Below are positions 46,598 to 55,861 of a stretch of DNA of 64,000 nucleotides, piece after piece. The notes under the pieces are model-generated. The model ran no database searches and had not been told where the DNA came from. It saw only the letters and a program-made list of their open reading frames with translations. The number at the start of each line of letters is the position of its first letter. The first letter of the stretch is position 1. The translations under genes and the position numbers were made by a program. This stretch comes from Pseudomonadota bacterium (GTDB lineage: Bacteria > Pseudomonadota > Alphaproteobacteria > Azospirillales > Azospirillaceae): the NCBI GenBank assembly GCA_023411035.1, contig JAEYPE010000034.1:1-64000 (forward strand). The letters run 5' to 3'.

Positions 46598-46914
46598 CCG
46601 CCGCCGCCGGGCAGATTTCCGGCGTTGGGTACGCTGTTGGCTCCTGTGCCGATGGCGACGATGCGGTCGGCGACCTCATGTTCGAAGAAGGACCGCAGTT
46701 GTCCCAGCATGAAGGGCATCAGCAGGATCGACAGGCCGAAGACCAGCAGCACCTTCGGCACCATGGCCAGCGTCTGCTCGCTGATCTGGGTGACGGCCTG
46801 AAACACCGAGATGACCGTGCCGAGCACCATCATGGCCACCAGCACCGGGGCGACCACAAACACCAGCGTGACGATGGACGTGCGGCAGATCTCGATGACG
46901 TCGGTTTCGCTCAT
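46594..46914 (-). CDS. fliQ: Flagellar export gate protein FliQ
   Basis: Small two-helix component of the FliPQR gate. It starts MSETDVIEICRTSIVTLVFV, with the second helix ending in LLMPFMLGQLRSFFE. At 106 residues it is about 15 longer than the usual 89, due to a low-complexity tail (NSVPNAGNLPGGGG) created by a stop that overlaps the fliR start (ATGA). Confidence 0.94.
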   Translation of the reverse strand: MSETDVIEICRTSIVTLVFVVAPVLVAMMVLGTVISVFQAVTQISEQTLAMVPKVLLVFGLSILLMPFMLGQLRSFFEHEVADRIVAIGTGANSVPNAGNLPGGGG

Positions 46915-46954
46915 GACAGGTTCGCTCTGGGCACTTCTGCTCGGGGCGCCGCCG

Positions 46955-47254
46955 TCAGATCGGCATGCGCAGGATTTCCTGATAAGCCGACAGCACCTTG
47001 TCGCGCACGGCGGTGACGGTCTGAAGCGTCACCTCGGCGTTGGTCACGGCCTGTACCACGTCGGTCAGGTCGGCCTGCCCCACGGCGGCCTTGGCGGTCA
47101 TCGTCTCGCCCTGCTTCAGGTCGCCGATGACCTCCTTGGCGGTCTGCTCCAGAACGTCGCCGAAGCTGACCCCGTTGCGCGGGGCCATGCCCGGCCCGGT
47201 GGTGGCGGCGGCCGTGTTCGCGTAGGCCGCGGCGGCGTTGATCGGGTTGACCAT
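46955..47254 (-). CDS. fliE: Flagellar hook-basal body protein FliE
   Basis: Links the MS ring to the rod. The 99-residue protein has the C-terminal FliE pattern DLTDVVQAVTNAEVTLQTVT, VRDKVLSAYQEILRMPI, and a disordered Ala-rich N-terminus. It lies between flgC and fliQ as in many flagellar operons. Confidence 0.95.
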   Translation of the reverse strand: MVNPINAAAAYANTAAATTGPGMAPRNGVSFGDVLEQTAKEVIGDLKQGETMTAKAAVGQADLTDVVQAVTNAEVTLQTVTAVRDKVLSAYQEILRMPI

Positions 47255-47289
47255 GGGACGAGCGTCCTTCCTTTAAAATCTTTGCCGCA

Positions 47290-47700
47290 TCAGGTGCGGA
47301 GAATGTCGATGGTGCGCATCAGCATCTGGCGGGCGCTGTCCACCGCCGACAGGTTGGCCTCGTAGGAGCGCTGCGCCTCGCGCATGTCCATCGCCTCGAC
47401 CACCGAATTGACGTTGGGCAGCAGCACATAGCCATCGGCATCCGCGGACGGGTGCGAGGGGTCGTAGCGCCGCTCGAAATCCTTCTTGTCCACATCGACC
47501 TTGGCGACGCGGACGAGATTCACGCCCGTCTGCCGGTCCAGCTCGTTCTGGAACATCACGACCTTGCGCCGGTACGGCAGATCGCCCGGCGTCTCCGCGG
47601 TGGTGTTGGCGTTGGCCAGATTTTCCGCGATGGTCTTCAGGCGTGTTCCCTGCGCCTTCATGCCGGACGCGGACACCGCCATCGACGTGTACAGATCCAT
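47290..47700 (-). CDS. flgC: Flagellar proximal rod protein FlgC
   Basis: Rod component, 136 residues. The N-terminus MDLYTSMAVSASGMKAQGTR and the C-terminal EAMDMREAQRSYEANLSAVD are typical of the flagellar rod/hook family. It follows flgB with a 51-bp gap and precedes fliE. Confidence 0.96.
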   Translation of the reverse strand: MDLYTSMAVSASGMKAQGTRLKTIAENLANANTTAETPGDLPYRRKVVMFQNELDRQTGVNLVRVAKVDVDKKDFERRYDPSHPSADADGYVLLPNVNSVVEAMDMREAQRSYEANLSAVDSARQMLMRTIDILRT

Positions 47701-47751
47701 GCCCCGCCTCCTTCGTCCCCGAACACGCTTTCCGTTTTGCCCCGCCGTCCC

Positions 47752-48159
47752 TTAAGCACCGCCGCTGCGGATGGAGGTCCGGATCAGGTTGACCTGCTTC
47801 TTGTAGAGGTTCGTCATCGTCTGGAAGTCCATGCCGGTCTGCCCCTGCTTCAGCATCTGCTCTTCCAGCACCACGTTGTTGCCGCCCGGCGCCGTCTCGT
47901 AGGGGTTGCGCTGGCGCTGTTCCTGGTTCAGCCCGCCGGCGCCGCGCGTCCCCTGAAGGTGCGAGGCGTTGGTCGCGGTGGGCTGGAGGCGGCGGCTGTC
48001 GGACAAGGCGTCGCGGAAGGTGAAGGGCTTCAGGTCCCGGCCCTTGTAATCCGGCGTGTCGGCGTTCGCGATGTTCTGCGCAATGACGTTCTGGCGGTCG
48101 GTCAGCCAGCCCATCTTGCGCGATATCAGCTTGAAGAGGCCGAGATTCTCAAGGTTCAT
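47752..48159 (-). CDS. flgB: Flagellar proximal rod protein FlgB
   Basis: First gene of the minus operon, 135 residues. The ATG at 48159 gives MNLENLGLFKLISRKMGWLT; an upstream ATG in frame at 48213 would add 18 atypical residues. The motif NVIAQNIANADTPDYKGRDL is that of axial flagellar proteins. The 228-bp gap to the divergent fhlB gene carries a perfect inverted repeat CATGCTT-CGTT-AAGCATG (48308-48325). Confidence 0.95.
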   Translation of the reverse strand: MNLENLGLFKLISRKMGWLTDRQNVIAQNIANADTPDYKGRDLKPFTFRDALSDSRRLQPTATNASHLQGTRGAGGLNQEQRQRNPYETAPGGNNVVLEEQMLKQGQTGMDFQTMTNLYKKQVNLIRTSIRSGGA

Positions 48160-48307
48160 GGCCGGGTTCCGGTCTGGGGGCCTGCCGCCCGGACGCACGG
48201 ATGGGCGCATCAAGGCGGGCGGAATGCATCACAGCACCCCCAATCTTCCGCCGTTTAAGTTAATCAAAGATGAATCCAACCCACGGCTTCGGACCGGTGC
48301 GGGACTT

Positions 48308-48325
48308 CATGCTTCGTTAAGCATG
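48308..48325. promoter_or_regulatory. Inverted repeat in the divergent flgB/fhlB promoter region
   Basis: Perfect 7-bp inverted repeat with a 4-base spacer (CATGCTT-CGTT-AAGCATG), midway between the two divergent flagellar operons. It could be a shared operator; no regulator can be named. Confidence 0.4.
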
Positions 48326-48387
48326 TTCCGCCAGGATACGCCCATCGACAACACGCCCACCGACACGGGCCATCCGGCAGGAACCCC

Positions 48388-48714
48388 TTGTCCGAGCCGT
48401 CTCCGAACCACCGCCCTCTTCCCAACCGACCCGTCGCGGTCGCGCTGAGGTATGAGCTGGGCGGCCAGTCCCTGCCCCGCGTGGTCGCCACCGGCAAGGG
48501 CCATGTGGCCGAACAGATCCTGGAACTGGCCTTCGCCAACGGCGTGAAGGTGCGCGAGGACGCGGATCTCATGCAGATCCTGTCGGCGGTGGACATCGAC
48601 ACCGAAATCCCCATCGAGGCCATCGCCGCCGTGGCCGAAATCCTCGCCTACGTCTACCGCGCCAACGGAACGTTGCCGCCCTCCGCGGAAACCGACTCCG
48701 GAGAGGCGCCGTGA
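48388..48714 (+). CDS. FlhB C-terminal-domain homologue (FhlB-like), without NPTH
   Basis: A 108-residue soluble protein equivalent to the cytoplasmic domain of FlhB: RPVAVALRYELGGQSLPRVV, ATGKGHVAEQILELAFANGV, EDADLMQILSAVDID and ...AAVAEILAYVYRANG. Where FlhB has NPTHFAVALKY, this protein has NRPVAVALRY, so self-cleavage is not expected. Start is TTG at 48388 with AGGA upstream. FhlB-type proteins can replace the C-terminal domain of FlhB in some species. Its stop overlaps the next GTG (GTGA). Confidence 0.85.
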   Translation: MSEPSPNHRPLPNRPVAVALRYELGGQSLPRVVATGKGHVAEQILELAFANGVKVREDADLMQILSAVDIDTEIPIEAIAAVAEILAYVYRANGTLPPSAETDSGEAP

Positions 48715-49091
48715 CCGGCACCGCCACGCTCCGCCGGGACATCCAGGCGCTGGCCGCCGCGCTGGAGGAAACCCGCGCCCAGATGGAGGCCGGCCTGTCG
48801 GCGGACCTGACCGGTCTCGACACCCGCGTGGCCACCCTGTGCGCCGCCCTGTCCGCCGAGGCGCGGGACGCCCGCAACGACGCGGAACTGGCCATCATTC
48901 TGGAGTCGCTGATTCCCGCGCTGGACGCCATCGCCGCGGCGCTGACCCGCCAGAGGGAGACGCTGGCCGCCGCCGCCGAAGGGCGGCATGATCCCCACAC
49001 CGCACGTCAGCGCGCCAGCGCCGCCTATGGCCGCGGCACCGCAGCCGCGCCCGACGACCTTCCGCCCGACACGCCGACAAAGCCGACCTGA
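48711..49091 (+). CDS. Hypothetical coiled-coil protein in flagellar operon
   Basis: A 126-residue, Ala-rich, helical protein (TLRRDIQALAAALEETRAQM ... IPALDAIAAALTRQRETLAA) without membrane segments, with a Pro-rich tail. It starts with GTG inside the fhlB stop codon and is followed by fliO 17 bp later. The coiled-coil character and position suggest a flagellar export accessory or chaperone, but no family could be assigned. Confidence 0.65.
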   Translation: MTGTATLRRDIQALAAALEETRAQMEAGLSADLTGLDTRVATLCAALSAEARDARNDAELAIILESLIPALDAIAAALTRQRETLAAAAEGRHDPHTARQRASAAYGRGTAAAPDDLPPDTPTKPT

Positions 49092-49108
49092 CAGAGCAGA
49101 CCTGATTC

Positions 49109-49426
49109 ATGGGCCTCGACCAGTACATCCAATTCCTTCTCGCCCTTCTGTTCGTCATCGCGCTGATCGTGCTGGTGGCCTGGGTGATGCGCCGCATCGG
49201 TTTCGGCGGCATGACCGCCACGGCGGGCCGCCAACGCCGGCTGGGCGTCGTCGAGGTGCTGCCGCTGGACGGCAAGCGCCGGCTGGTGCTGGTCCGCCGC
49301 GACGACCGGGAGCATCTGCTGCTGCTGAGCGCATTCGGCGACCAGGTGGTCGATCAGGCGCCGCGCGGCGGCTTCCAGGGCGCGCTGGCCGAAGCCTCCG
49401 CCCCACCGCCTGGGGAGCGGTCATGA
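49109..49426 (+). CDS. fliO: Flagellar assembly protein FliO
   Basis: A 105-residue protein with a single N-terminal TM helix (YIQFLLALLFVIALIVLVAW) and the cytoplasmic RQRRLGVVEVLPLDGKRRLV core of FliO, which assists FliP assembly. Its stop overlaps the fliP ATG (ATGA). Confidence 0.92.
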   Translation: MGLDQYIQFLLALLFVIALIVLVAWVMRRIGFGGMTATAGRQRRLGVVEVLPLDGKRRLVLVRRDDREHLLLLSAFGDQVVDQAPRGGFQGALAEASAPPPGERS

Positions 49427-50196
49427 ACGCCGGCACGAGCGTGGCGGGGCGTCTGGCGTTTGCCGGCCTTCTGGCCCTGCTGATCGGGGTCGCCGGGGGG
49501 CTGGCCGCAGGGCCGGCGCTGGCGCAGAGCATGACCTTCGACCTGGGCGACGCCGGGGGATCGACCACCGGGCGCATCGTCCAGATGGTCGCGCTGATCA
49601 CGGTGCTGTCGCTGGCCCCGTCGATCCTGATCATGATGACGGCCTTCACGCGCATCGTGATCGTTCTGTCCTTCCTGCGGTCGGCGCTGGGCATCCAGCA
49701 GGTGCCGCCGAACACGGTGCTGATGTCGCTGGCGGTCTTCCTGACCTTCTTCGTGATGGCCCCGGTGTTCGAGCGGTCCTACAACCAGGGCATCCAGCCG
49801 CTGATCAACCAGGACATCGACGAGATGGAGGCGTTCCGCCGCACGGTCGCCCCCCTGCGCGAGTTCATGCTGAAGCACGCCAGCGAGAAGGATTTGCGCC
49901 TGTTCATGGACATGGCGCGCATCGAGAACGTGACGGATGCGGAACAGACCCCGCTGCATGTGCTGGTTCCGGCCTTCATGATCTCGGAGATCAAGCGGGC
50001 GTTCGAGATCGGGTTCCTGCTGTTCCTGCCCTTCCTGATCATCGACATGGTGGTGTCGTCGATCCTGATGTCGATGGGCATGATGATGCTGCCGCCGACC
50101 ATGGTGGCGATTCCGTTCAAGATCATCTTCTTCGTGCTGGTGGACGGCTGGTACCTGATCGCCGGTTCGCTGGCCCGCAGCTTCGGCACGCTGTAG
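49423..50196 (+). CDS. fliP: Flagellar export gate protein FliP
   Basis: A 257-residue membrane protein of the export gate. A cleavable signal peptide (AFAGLLALLIGVAGGLAAGP...) is followed by MTFDLGDAGGSTTGRIVQMV and the conserved SLAPSILIMMTAFTRIVIVL, then LPFLIIDMVVSSILMSMGMM near the C-terminus. Chosen start 49423 overlaps fliO, although the frame is open further upstream. Confidence 0.96.
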   Translation: MNAGTSVAGRLAFAGLLALLIGVAGGLAAGPALAQSMTFDLGDAGGSTTGRIVQMVALITVLSLAPSILIMMTAFTRIVIVLSFLRSALGIQQVPPNTVLMSLAVFLTFFVMAPVFERSYNQGIQPLINQDIDEMEAFRRTVAPLREFMLKHASEKDLRLFMDMARIENVTDAEQTPLHVLVPAFMISEIKRAFEIGFLLFLPFLIIDMVVSSILMSMGMMMLPPTMVAIPFKIIFFVLVDGWYLIAGSLARSFGTL

Positions 50197-50418
50197 CCAT
50201 TTTCTCGTGCGTTTTCCGTTGGTTGACGCCGACCGGCGGCGCAGATCGCCGCAGGCGGAACGGCCTGCGGACGCGCGCATCGCGTTCCGCTGGTATCCGA
50301 GCGGGAAAGAGCGTAAGAGGGTTGGCCCGCGCAAGCGCCGCCCATCGCCTCAGTACCCGCAGCTTGTGACTTCTTCATCTCCCGCTTGGACTCCCAACGG
50401 ACCCCGTTCACGTCCCAC

Positions 50419-52317
50419 ATGTCAGACACGACCCTGAAAGCCGCGGCACCCGACAAGGGCAGGCTGGCCGCGCTCACCCTCGGTGCGCTTGGCGTCGTGT
50501 ACGGCGACATCGGCACCAGTCCGCTCTACACGCTGCGCGAATGCTTCTCGCCGGAGCATGGGCTCGCCCTGACCCCGCAGAACATCCTGGGCATCATGTC
50601 CATGGTCTTCTGGGCGCTGGTGCTGGTGGTCACGGTGAAGTACGTGCTGTTCGTCATGCGGGCGGACAACAAGGGCGAGGGCGGAATCCTGGCCCTGCTG
50701 GCGCTGGCGACCAACAGCCGGCCCGACTCCACCGGGCGGCTGTCCGGCCTGATGGCGATGGGCCTGTTCGGCGCCGCCCTGTTCTACGGCGACGGCATGA
50801 TCACCCCGGCCATCTCCGTCCTGTCCGCCGTGGAGGGGCTGGAGGTGGCGCAGCCGGCGCTGGAGCGCGTCGTCGTGCCGGTGACCGTCGGCATCCTCAT
50901 CGCCCTGTTCGGAATCCAGAGCCACGGCACCGAAAAGGTCGGGCGGCTGTTCGGCCCGATCATGGTCGCGTGGTTCGCCACGCTGGGTCTGCTGGGCCTG
51001 ATCGAGCTGGTGAAGGAGCCGCAGGTGCTGGCCGCGCTCGACCCGCGCCACGCCCTGTATTTCTTCGCGTCGAACGGCTGGATCGGCTTCCTGGTGCTGG
51101 GCGCCGTCGTTCTGGCCGTCACCGGAGGCGAGGCGCTGTACGCCGACATGGGCCATTTCGGCCGGCGCCCCATCAAGGTGGCGTGGCTGACAGTGGTCCT
51201 GCCCGCGCTGCTGCTGAATTATCTCGGCCAGTGCGCCCTGCTGCTGAGCGATCCCACGGCGGTGCGCAGCCCCTTCTATCTGCTGGTGCCGGAGTGGGGC
51301 CTTTATCCCATGGTCCTTCTGTCCACCTGTGCGGCGGTGATCGCCAGCCAGGCGGTGATTTCCGGCGTCTTCTCCCTGACGCGGCAGGCGGTGCAACTCG
51401 GCCTGTGCCCGCGGCTGGACATCCGCCACACCTCGCAGGAGGAAGGCGGGCAGATCTACATCCCGCGCGCCAACTGGGGCCTGCTGTTCGCGGTCATCGG
51501 TCTGGTCGTCTGGTTCGAGTCCTCCAGCCGTCTGGCGACCGCCTACGGTATCGCGGTGACCGGCGACATGGTTATCACCACCATCCTGGCGCTGGTCGTG
51601 GCGCACCGCCGCTGGAACTGGAGCCTGCCGGTCTGTCTGGCGGCGGGCACGCTGTTCCTCAGCATGGATCTGGCGCTGTTCCTCGCCAACGCGGTGAAGA
51701 TCCCGCATGGCGGCTGGGTGCCGCTGGTCATCGCCGCGGTGACGCTGGGGCTGATGTCCACATGGCGCCGCGGTCGCGCCGTTCTGAACCGCCGGCTGGC
51801 CGAGGACTCCCTGCCGCTGGACGGCTTCGTCAAACGGCACGCCAAATCCACAGATATCCAGCGGGTGAAGGGCACGGCGATCTTCCTGACCTCCAGCGCC
51901 GACACGGTGCCCATCGCCCTGCTGCACAACCTGAAGCACAATCAGGTGATGCATGAGCGCATCGTCTTCCTGACCGTCGTGGTCGAGGACGTGCCCCGCG
52001 TCCCGGCCAAGGAGCGCGTCGTTCTGGAAGGGCTGGCGGACGGCTTCTACCGCCTGACGGTCCGCTACGGCTTCTCGCAGGAGCCGAACATTCCGAAGGC
52101 GCTGCGGCTGTGCAAGGCGTTCGGGCTGGAGTTCGATGTGATGACGACCTCCTTCTTCCTGGGCCGCGAGACGCTGATCCCCCGCATCAACCCGCAGATG
52201 GCCCAGTGGCGGGAGAAGCTGTTCGTCGTGATGTCCCGCACGGCGGTCAGCGCCACCGACTTCTTCAAGATCCCGCCGAACCGCGTGGTCGAGCTGGGCA
52301 CCCAGGTTCAGCTCTGA
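50419..52317 (+). CDS. kup: Kup-type potassium uptake protein
   Basis: A 632-residue low-affinity K+ (H+-coupled) transporter with about 12 TM helices. It starts near MSDTTLKAAAPDKGRLAALT, with the family motif GVVYGDIGTSPLYTLRECF at about residues 24-42 and the C-terminal cytoplasmic region ending NRVVELGTQVQL. An in-frame upstream Met (50386) adds 11 residues. It is not operonic with the flagellar genes. Confidence 0.95.
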   Translation: MSDTTLKAAAPDKGRLAALTLGALGVVYGDIGTSPLYTLRECFSPEHGLALTPQNILGIMSMVFWALVLVVTVKYVLFVMRADNKGEGGILALLALATNSRPDSTGRLSGLMAMGLFGAALFYGDGMITPAISVLSAVEGLEVAQPALERVVVPVTVGILIALFGIQSHGTEKVGRLFGPIMVAWFATLGLLGLIELVKEPQVLAALDPRHALYFFASNGWIGFLVLGAVVLAVTGGEALYADMGHFGRRPIKVAWLTVVLPALLLNYLGQCALLLSDPTAVRSPFYLLVPEWGLYPMVLLSTCAAVIASQAVISGVFSLTRQAVQLGLCPRLDIRHTSQEEGGQIYIPRANWGLLFAVIGLVVWFESSSRLATAYGIAVTGDMVITTILALVVAHRRWNWSLPVCLAAGTLFLSMDLALFLANAVKIPHGGWVPLVIAAVTLGLMSTWRRGRAVLNRRLAEDSLPLDGFVKRHAKSTDIQRVKGTAIFLTSSADTVPIALLHNLKHNQVMHERIVFLTVVVEDVPRVPAKERVVLEGLADGFYRLTVRYGFSQEPNIPKALRLCKAFGLEFDVMTTSFFLGRETLIPRINPQMAQWREKLFVVMSRTAVSATDFFKIPPNRVVELGTQVQL

Positions 52318-52405
52318 CGCATCGGCGTCGAGAAAAGCGCCGCTCCATGGATTGCAGCCACATATTGCAGCCACATCGGCGCCCCGGTCGATCGCCGGGG
52401 CGGGC

Positions 52406-55400
52406 CTAATTGATCGCCGCGTTCTGCTTGCCGCGGTAGTTCTTCAGAAATTTCTGGAACACGTCCACCTCCGCCACGCGGGAGCGGACGGTGCCGACGT
52501 CGATCAGTCCAAGCGCCTGTTCCGGACGGGTCAGCACGCGGAAGGCGTCGGCATCGGGACCGTTGACCATGGCCGCCCCGAATTCCTTGCGCAACAGGTT
52601 GAGGTTCGTCCCATCCCCGGCGAGCGCCAGCGCCACGGCGCGGTTCAGCACGAGTTGCGAGGTCGCCGGGTTGATCGGCTGATTGGGCGGCGGGGGCGGA
52701 CCGATCAGCTTGTTCAGCGCGAAGGCCGCGGCTTCCCACTTCTGCGCGCGCCACGCGATGTCCACCCGCAGCGAGTTGGCCGGCTTGCCGTCGTCCTCTG
52801 ACAGCAGCAGCAGCGCCTCGTCCCCACGGCCCAGCTCGGCCAGCGCCTTGGCCTGCATCAGACGGCGTTCGCCGACCAGTTCCGCCGGCAGGTTCGGCAC
52901 GTTGGACAGCTCCAGCGCCCGCAGCGCATCCTCCGGCCTGTTGTCGAGCAGGCGGACGGAGGCGAGACGCGTGCCGACGCGCGCCTTTTCCTCGCCGGAC
53001 AGGCGGTATTCCACCTGATGCTGCAACAGATCCGCGGCGCGACTGAGCAAGTCCACGGAGATCAGCCGCTCGGCAAGCTGCCGGATCACCTCGTCGCCCG
53101 CCTCACCCACCGGGGTCAGTTCGCGGAACTGGTCGTAGAGCTGGAGCGCCTCGATGGTCGGCAGCTTCTGCGCCCCGTCCTTGTAGAGGTCGGCGAAGAT
53201 GCGCGACATCTCGCGGGTGATCTCCTCCGCCCGCGGCGTGTCGGCGACCAGGGCGGCGGTTTCCTTCATGGCGTTGAAGCCGTCGGCATACTGGCCGGCG
53301 GCGATCAGCACCTCGCCCATGCGCTGGCGGACCTGCATCTCCAGCTCGTCGCCGCGCCAGGTGAAGGTCAGTCCGGCCAACCGCTCCGCCGCGGCGGGCG
53401 GCGACATGCGGCCTTCGGCCAGTTGCAGGTTTACCAGCGCCAGCCCGGCCTTGGCCCGGTAATAGCGGTCTAGACCGTTGTAGGAGGCGTTCAACTGCTC
53501 CAGCGCCCGATCCGGTTCGTTGGTCTGGGCATAGTAGAGGCCGCGGAGATACTGGACGTCGGGCCGCTCCTCCGCGTCCGTGCCGCCGCGTTCCGCGATG
53601 CGGTCCAGCAACCGCTTGGCGAAGGGCGCGTCGCCGGTCCGCAGCGCGGCCTCGGCGGCGCGGGTCGCCAGCTTGGTCAGGATCGGGTCGGGATAGGAGT
53701 TCAGGATCGGCGCCGCGGTCTTGAAACCGGCCTGCGCCGCCGGCCAGTCGGTGCGGTCCGCCGCGATGGCGGCGCGCCACAGCGCGGCTTCCCCGTTGTT
53801 GGCGAGGTTCGGGTGGGCGAAATCCTCCGCCGCGGCGTCGAGGTTGCCGGCCAGGAAGCGCGCGGCCCCGCGAAGGGCGCGGAATTCCGGCCAGCCTTCC
53901 AGGTCTGGCTGACCTTCCTGAAGCACCTCCATCATGCCGATGGCTTCCTGCCCGAATCCGTTCGCCAGATAGAAACGGGCGAGGTCGAGCTGGGCGCGGG
54001 GGCGTTCGGATTCCGGCGCGTTGACGACGCCGAGTTGAAGGTTCTGCCGCGCCTCCGTGTAATGGTCGAGATCGCCCTTCTTCCAGGCCGGCAGGTCGAA
54101 CAGGCGCCGTCCGGCGGGCACCGGCTTCGGATCGGTGGGCGGCGTCAGCGTGTTGGAGGAGGCGCCGCCGGGGGAGGGCCGTGACGGCAGCGCCGCCGTC
54201 TGGCTCCCCGGCTGGCCGCCCGTCTGGGCCGTGGCCGCCGGGCGGTTCCCGGCGTCGGCCATGGGCGACAGATGCAGGCCGCCCGCAGCGGTCAGTTCCA
54301 CCCCTTCCTTCACCGGGCGGACGGTGACGGCGTCGGCGATGGGCCGCACGACGACGCCCTGGTAGCTGGGCAACAGTTCCAGGTCCGCGTAGCGGAGCGA
54401 ATCGGGAATGGCGTTCCCGGGAACCGGCAGCGGGACGATCTGGAGACGGTCGCCGACATCGGGGTCGGTGAGCGTCACCACGGTCGCCGCGTCCGCCGCC
54501 CGCACGACCAGCCGCGCGCCCAGAAGGAAGTCCGGTTCCGGATCGATCCGCAGTTCGAAGGGCGGCGTGCCGGTCAGGCGGCTGCTCGGCGTGATCTTCC
54601 AGCTCGTGCCCTGCCGTTCGATCTTCGGCCAGACGAGCGCACCGATCTTGGTGCGGAAGGCGCTGCCCCCGGTGGCCGGCACCGGTTCGATCGCGCCGAC
54701 CGTTCCGGCCCCGCCGCCGATGGCCTTTCCGGCGCCGATGGGCAGGGGCTTGTCGAACACGATGTAGAGATGGCCGGCGCGCGGGTAGACGGCGATGGAT
54801 GCCGGACCGCCCGCGTCGAAGACCAGGGTCGGCCCCTGTGGTTCGGCCTTGGCGGGGTCGGGCTTCGCCGCCTCCGGCTTCGCCGGCGCGGAGGCTGCGG
54901 CGGCCTCCTTCGACGGGGAAGGCGCCGGGTTCGGCTTGGCCGCGGCGGGTACCGGAGGCGTTGCCGGCCCAGGAACCGCGGCGGGCGGCGGGCGTACCGT
55001 GGTCGTGGTGGCACCGGGCGGCGGGGAGGCGTTCGCCGTTTCGTTTGCCGGAAGACCGGCGCGCGTGCCCGGATTCAGCACCTCGACCACCACGGAGCGG
55101 CCCGACGTGCCGTCCTTGACTTCCGCGTCCTGCGGCACGGCGAAGGTAACGGCCAGAGCGCCGTTCGCCTGCCGGAACTGCTCCACATTCTGGATGTTGC
55201 GCAGCTTCGCCTTGGCCACCGGCGCCAGATCGGCGGTGCCGTTGCGGTCGAACAGCAGGGTGGCCGACGCGCCGTCGCGGCGCAGCGTGTAATCGACCCC
55301 CTCCGGCCAGGTGAAGGACAGGCGGCTCTGCTGCGGCGTGTCGTCGGCGCTGACGGTCACCCGGCCCGCGGAGCGCGCGGCGGCGGGAGGCTCCACCTTG

Positions 55401-55861
55401 GCGGCCTGGGCCGCAGGTCGAGCCTGGGCCGGCGCCTGTGGCTGGGCGGGGGCTGGCGCCTCCGCCGCGGGGGTCAGGTCCAGCGCCACGGCGTTGCCGT
55501 TGCGGAAGCTCTTCAGCGTCACCGGGCGCTTCAGGTCGAAGGTCACGGTCTTGCCGTCGCCGCCGATCCGCACCCCCGACAAATAATCGGGCAAGGCCGA
55601 CACCGTGCGGTCCAGCGCGGCGTTGATCGGCTCATCGAAGCGGACAACCAGCGTGTTGCCCTCCACCGACGCGCTGTAGCCGGTCCGCCGGGGCCAGTCG
55701 AACACCATGCGCCCGAAGGTCTTGTGGGTGGCGGCACGCACCGGGACGTCGGCGGCCCAGGCGGCCGGGATCGCGGCGGGCAGAAGGGCAAGCAGCGCCG
55801 TGGCGGCCACGAATCCGCACAGCCAGCGCCGGTATGCCCTGCCCCGCCCCATCCGCGTCAT
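52406..55861 (-). CDS. Large periplasmic TPR protein with N-terminal AMIN-like domain
   Basis: A 1,151-residue secreted protein. A signal peptide (residues about 10-36, AAWA-ADVPV) is followed by an AMIN-like beta domain (MVFDWPRRTGYSASVEGNTL), a long Pro/Ala-rich linker (about 270-350), another beta-rich region and, from about residue 590, many TPR-like helical pairs (LAEGRMSPPAAAERLAGLTF, MKETAALVADTPRAEEITRE). Its ATG overlaps the stop of the MotB-like gene (ATGA), so it belongs to the cheZ/MotB-like operon. A role in motor or stator assembly is inferred from position only. Confidence 0.8.
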   Translation of the reverse strand: MTRMGRGRAYRRWLCGFVAATALLALLPAAIPAAWAADVPVRAATHKTFGRMVFDWPRRTGYSASVEGNTLVVRFDEPINAALDRTVSALPDYLSGVRIGGDGKTVTFDLKRPVTLKSFRNGNAVALDLTPAAEAPAPAQPQAPAQARPAAQAAKVEPPAAARSAGRVTVSADDTPQQSRLSFTWPEGVDYTLRRDGASATLLFDRNGTADLAPVAKAKLRNIQNVEQFRQANGALAVTFAVPQDAEVKDGTSGRSVVVEVLNPGTRAGLPANETANASPPPGATTTTVRPPPAAVPGPATPPVPAAAKPNPAPSPSKEAAAASAPAKPEAAKPDPAKAEPQGPTLVFDAGGPASIAVYPRAGHLYIVFDKPLPIGAGKAIGGGAGTVGAIEPVPATGGSAFRTKIGALVWPKIERQGTSWKITPSSRLTGTPPFELRIDPEPDFLLGARLVVRAADAATVVTLTDPDVGDRLQIVPLPVPGNAIPDSLRYADLELLPSYQGVVVRPIADAVTVRPVKEGVELTAAGGLHLSPMADAGNRPAATAQTGGQPGSQTAALPSRPSPGGASSNTLTPPTDPKPVPAGRRLFDLPAWKKGDLDHYTEARQNLQLGVVNAPESERPRAQLDLARFYLANGFGQEAIGMMEVLQEGQPDLEGWPEFRALRGAARFLAGNLDAAAEDFAHPNLANNGEAALWRAAIAADRTDWPAAQAGFKTAAPILNSYPDPILTKLATRAAEAALRTGDAPFAKRLLDRIAERGGTDAEERPDVQYLRGLYYAQTNEPDRALEQLNASYNGLDRYYRAKAGLALVNLQLAEGRMSPPAAAERLAGLTFTWRGDELEMQVRQRMGEVLIAAGQYADGFNAMKETAALVADTPRAEEITREMSRIFADLYKDGAQKLPTIEALQLYDQFRELTPVGEAGDEVIRQLAERLISVDLLSRAADLLQHQVEYRLSGEEKARVGTRLASVRLLDNRPEDALRALELSNVPNLPAELVGERRLMQAKALAELGRGDEALLLLSEDDGKPANSLRVDIAWRAQKWEAAAFALNKLIGPPPPPNQPINPATSQLVLNRAVALALAGDGTNLNLLRKEFGAAMVNGPDADAFRVLTRPEQALGLIDVGTVRSRVAEVDVFQKFLKNYRGKQNAAIN

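Noticed and set aside
48160..48387. CtrA boxes or sigma-54 sites in the flgB/fhlB divergent region
   Set aside because: TTAA motifs occur but without the TTAA-N7-TTAA spacing, and no TGGCAC-N5-TTGC match was found on either strand.
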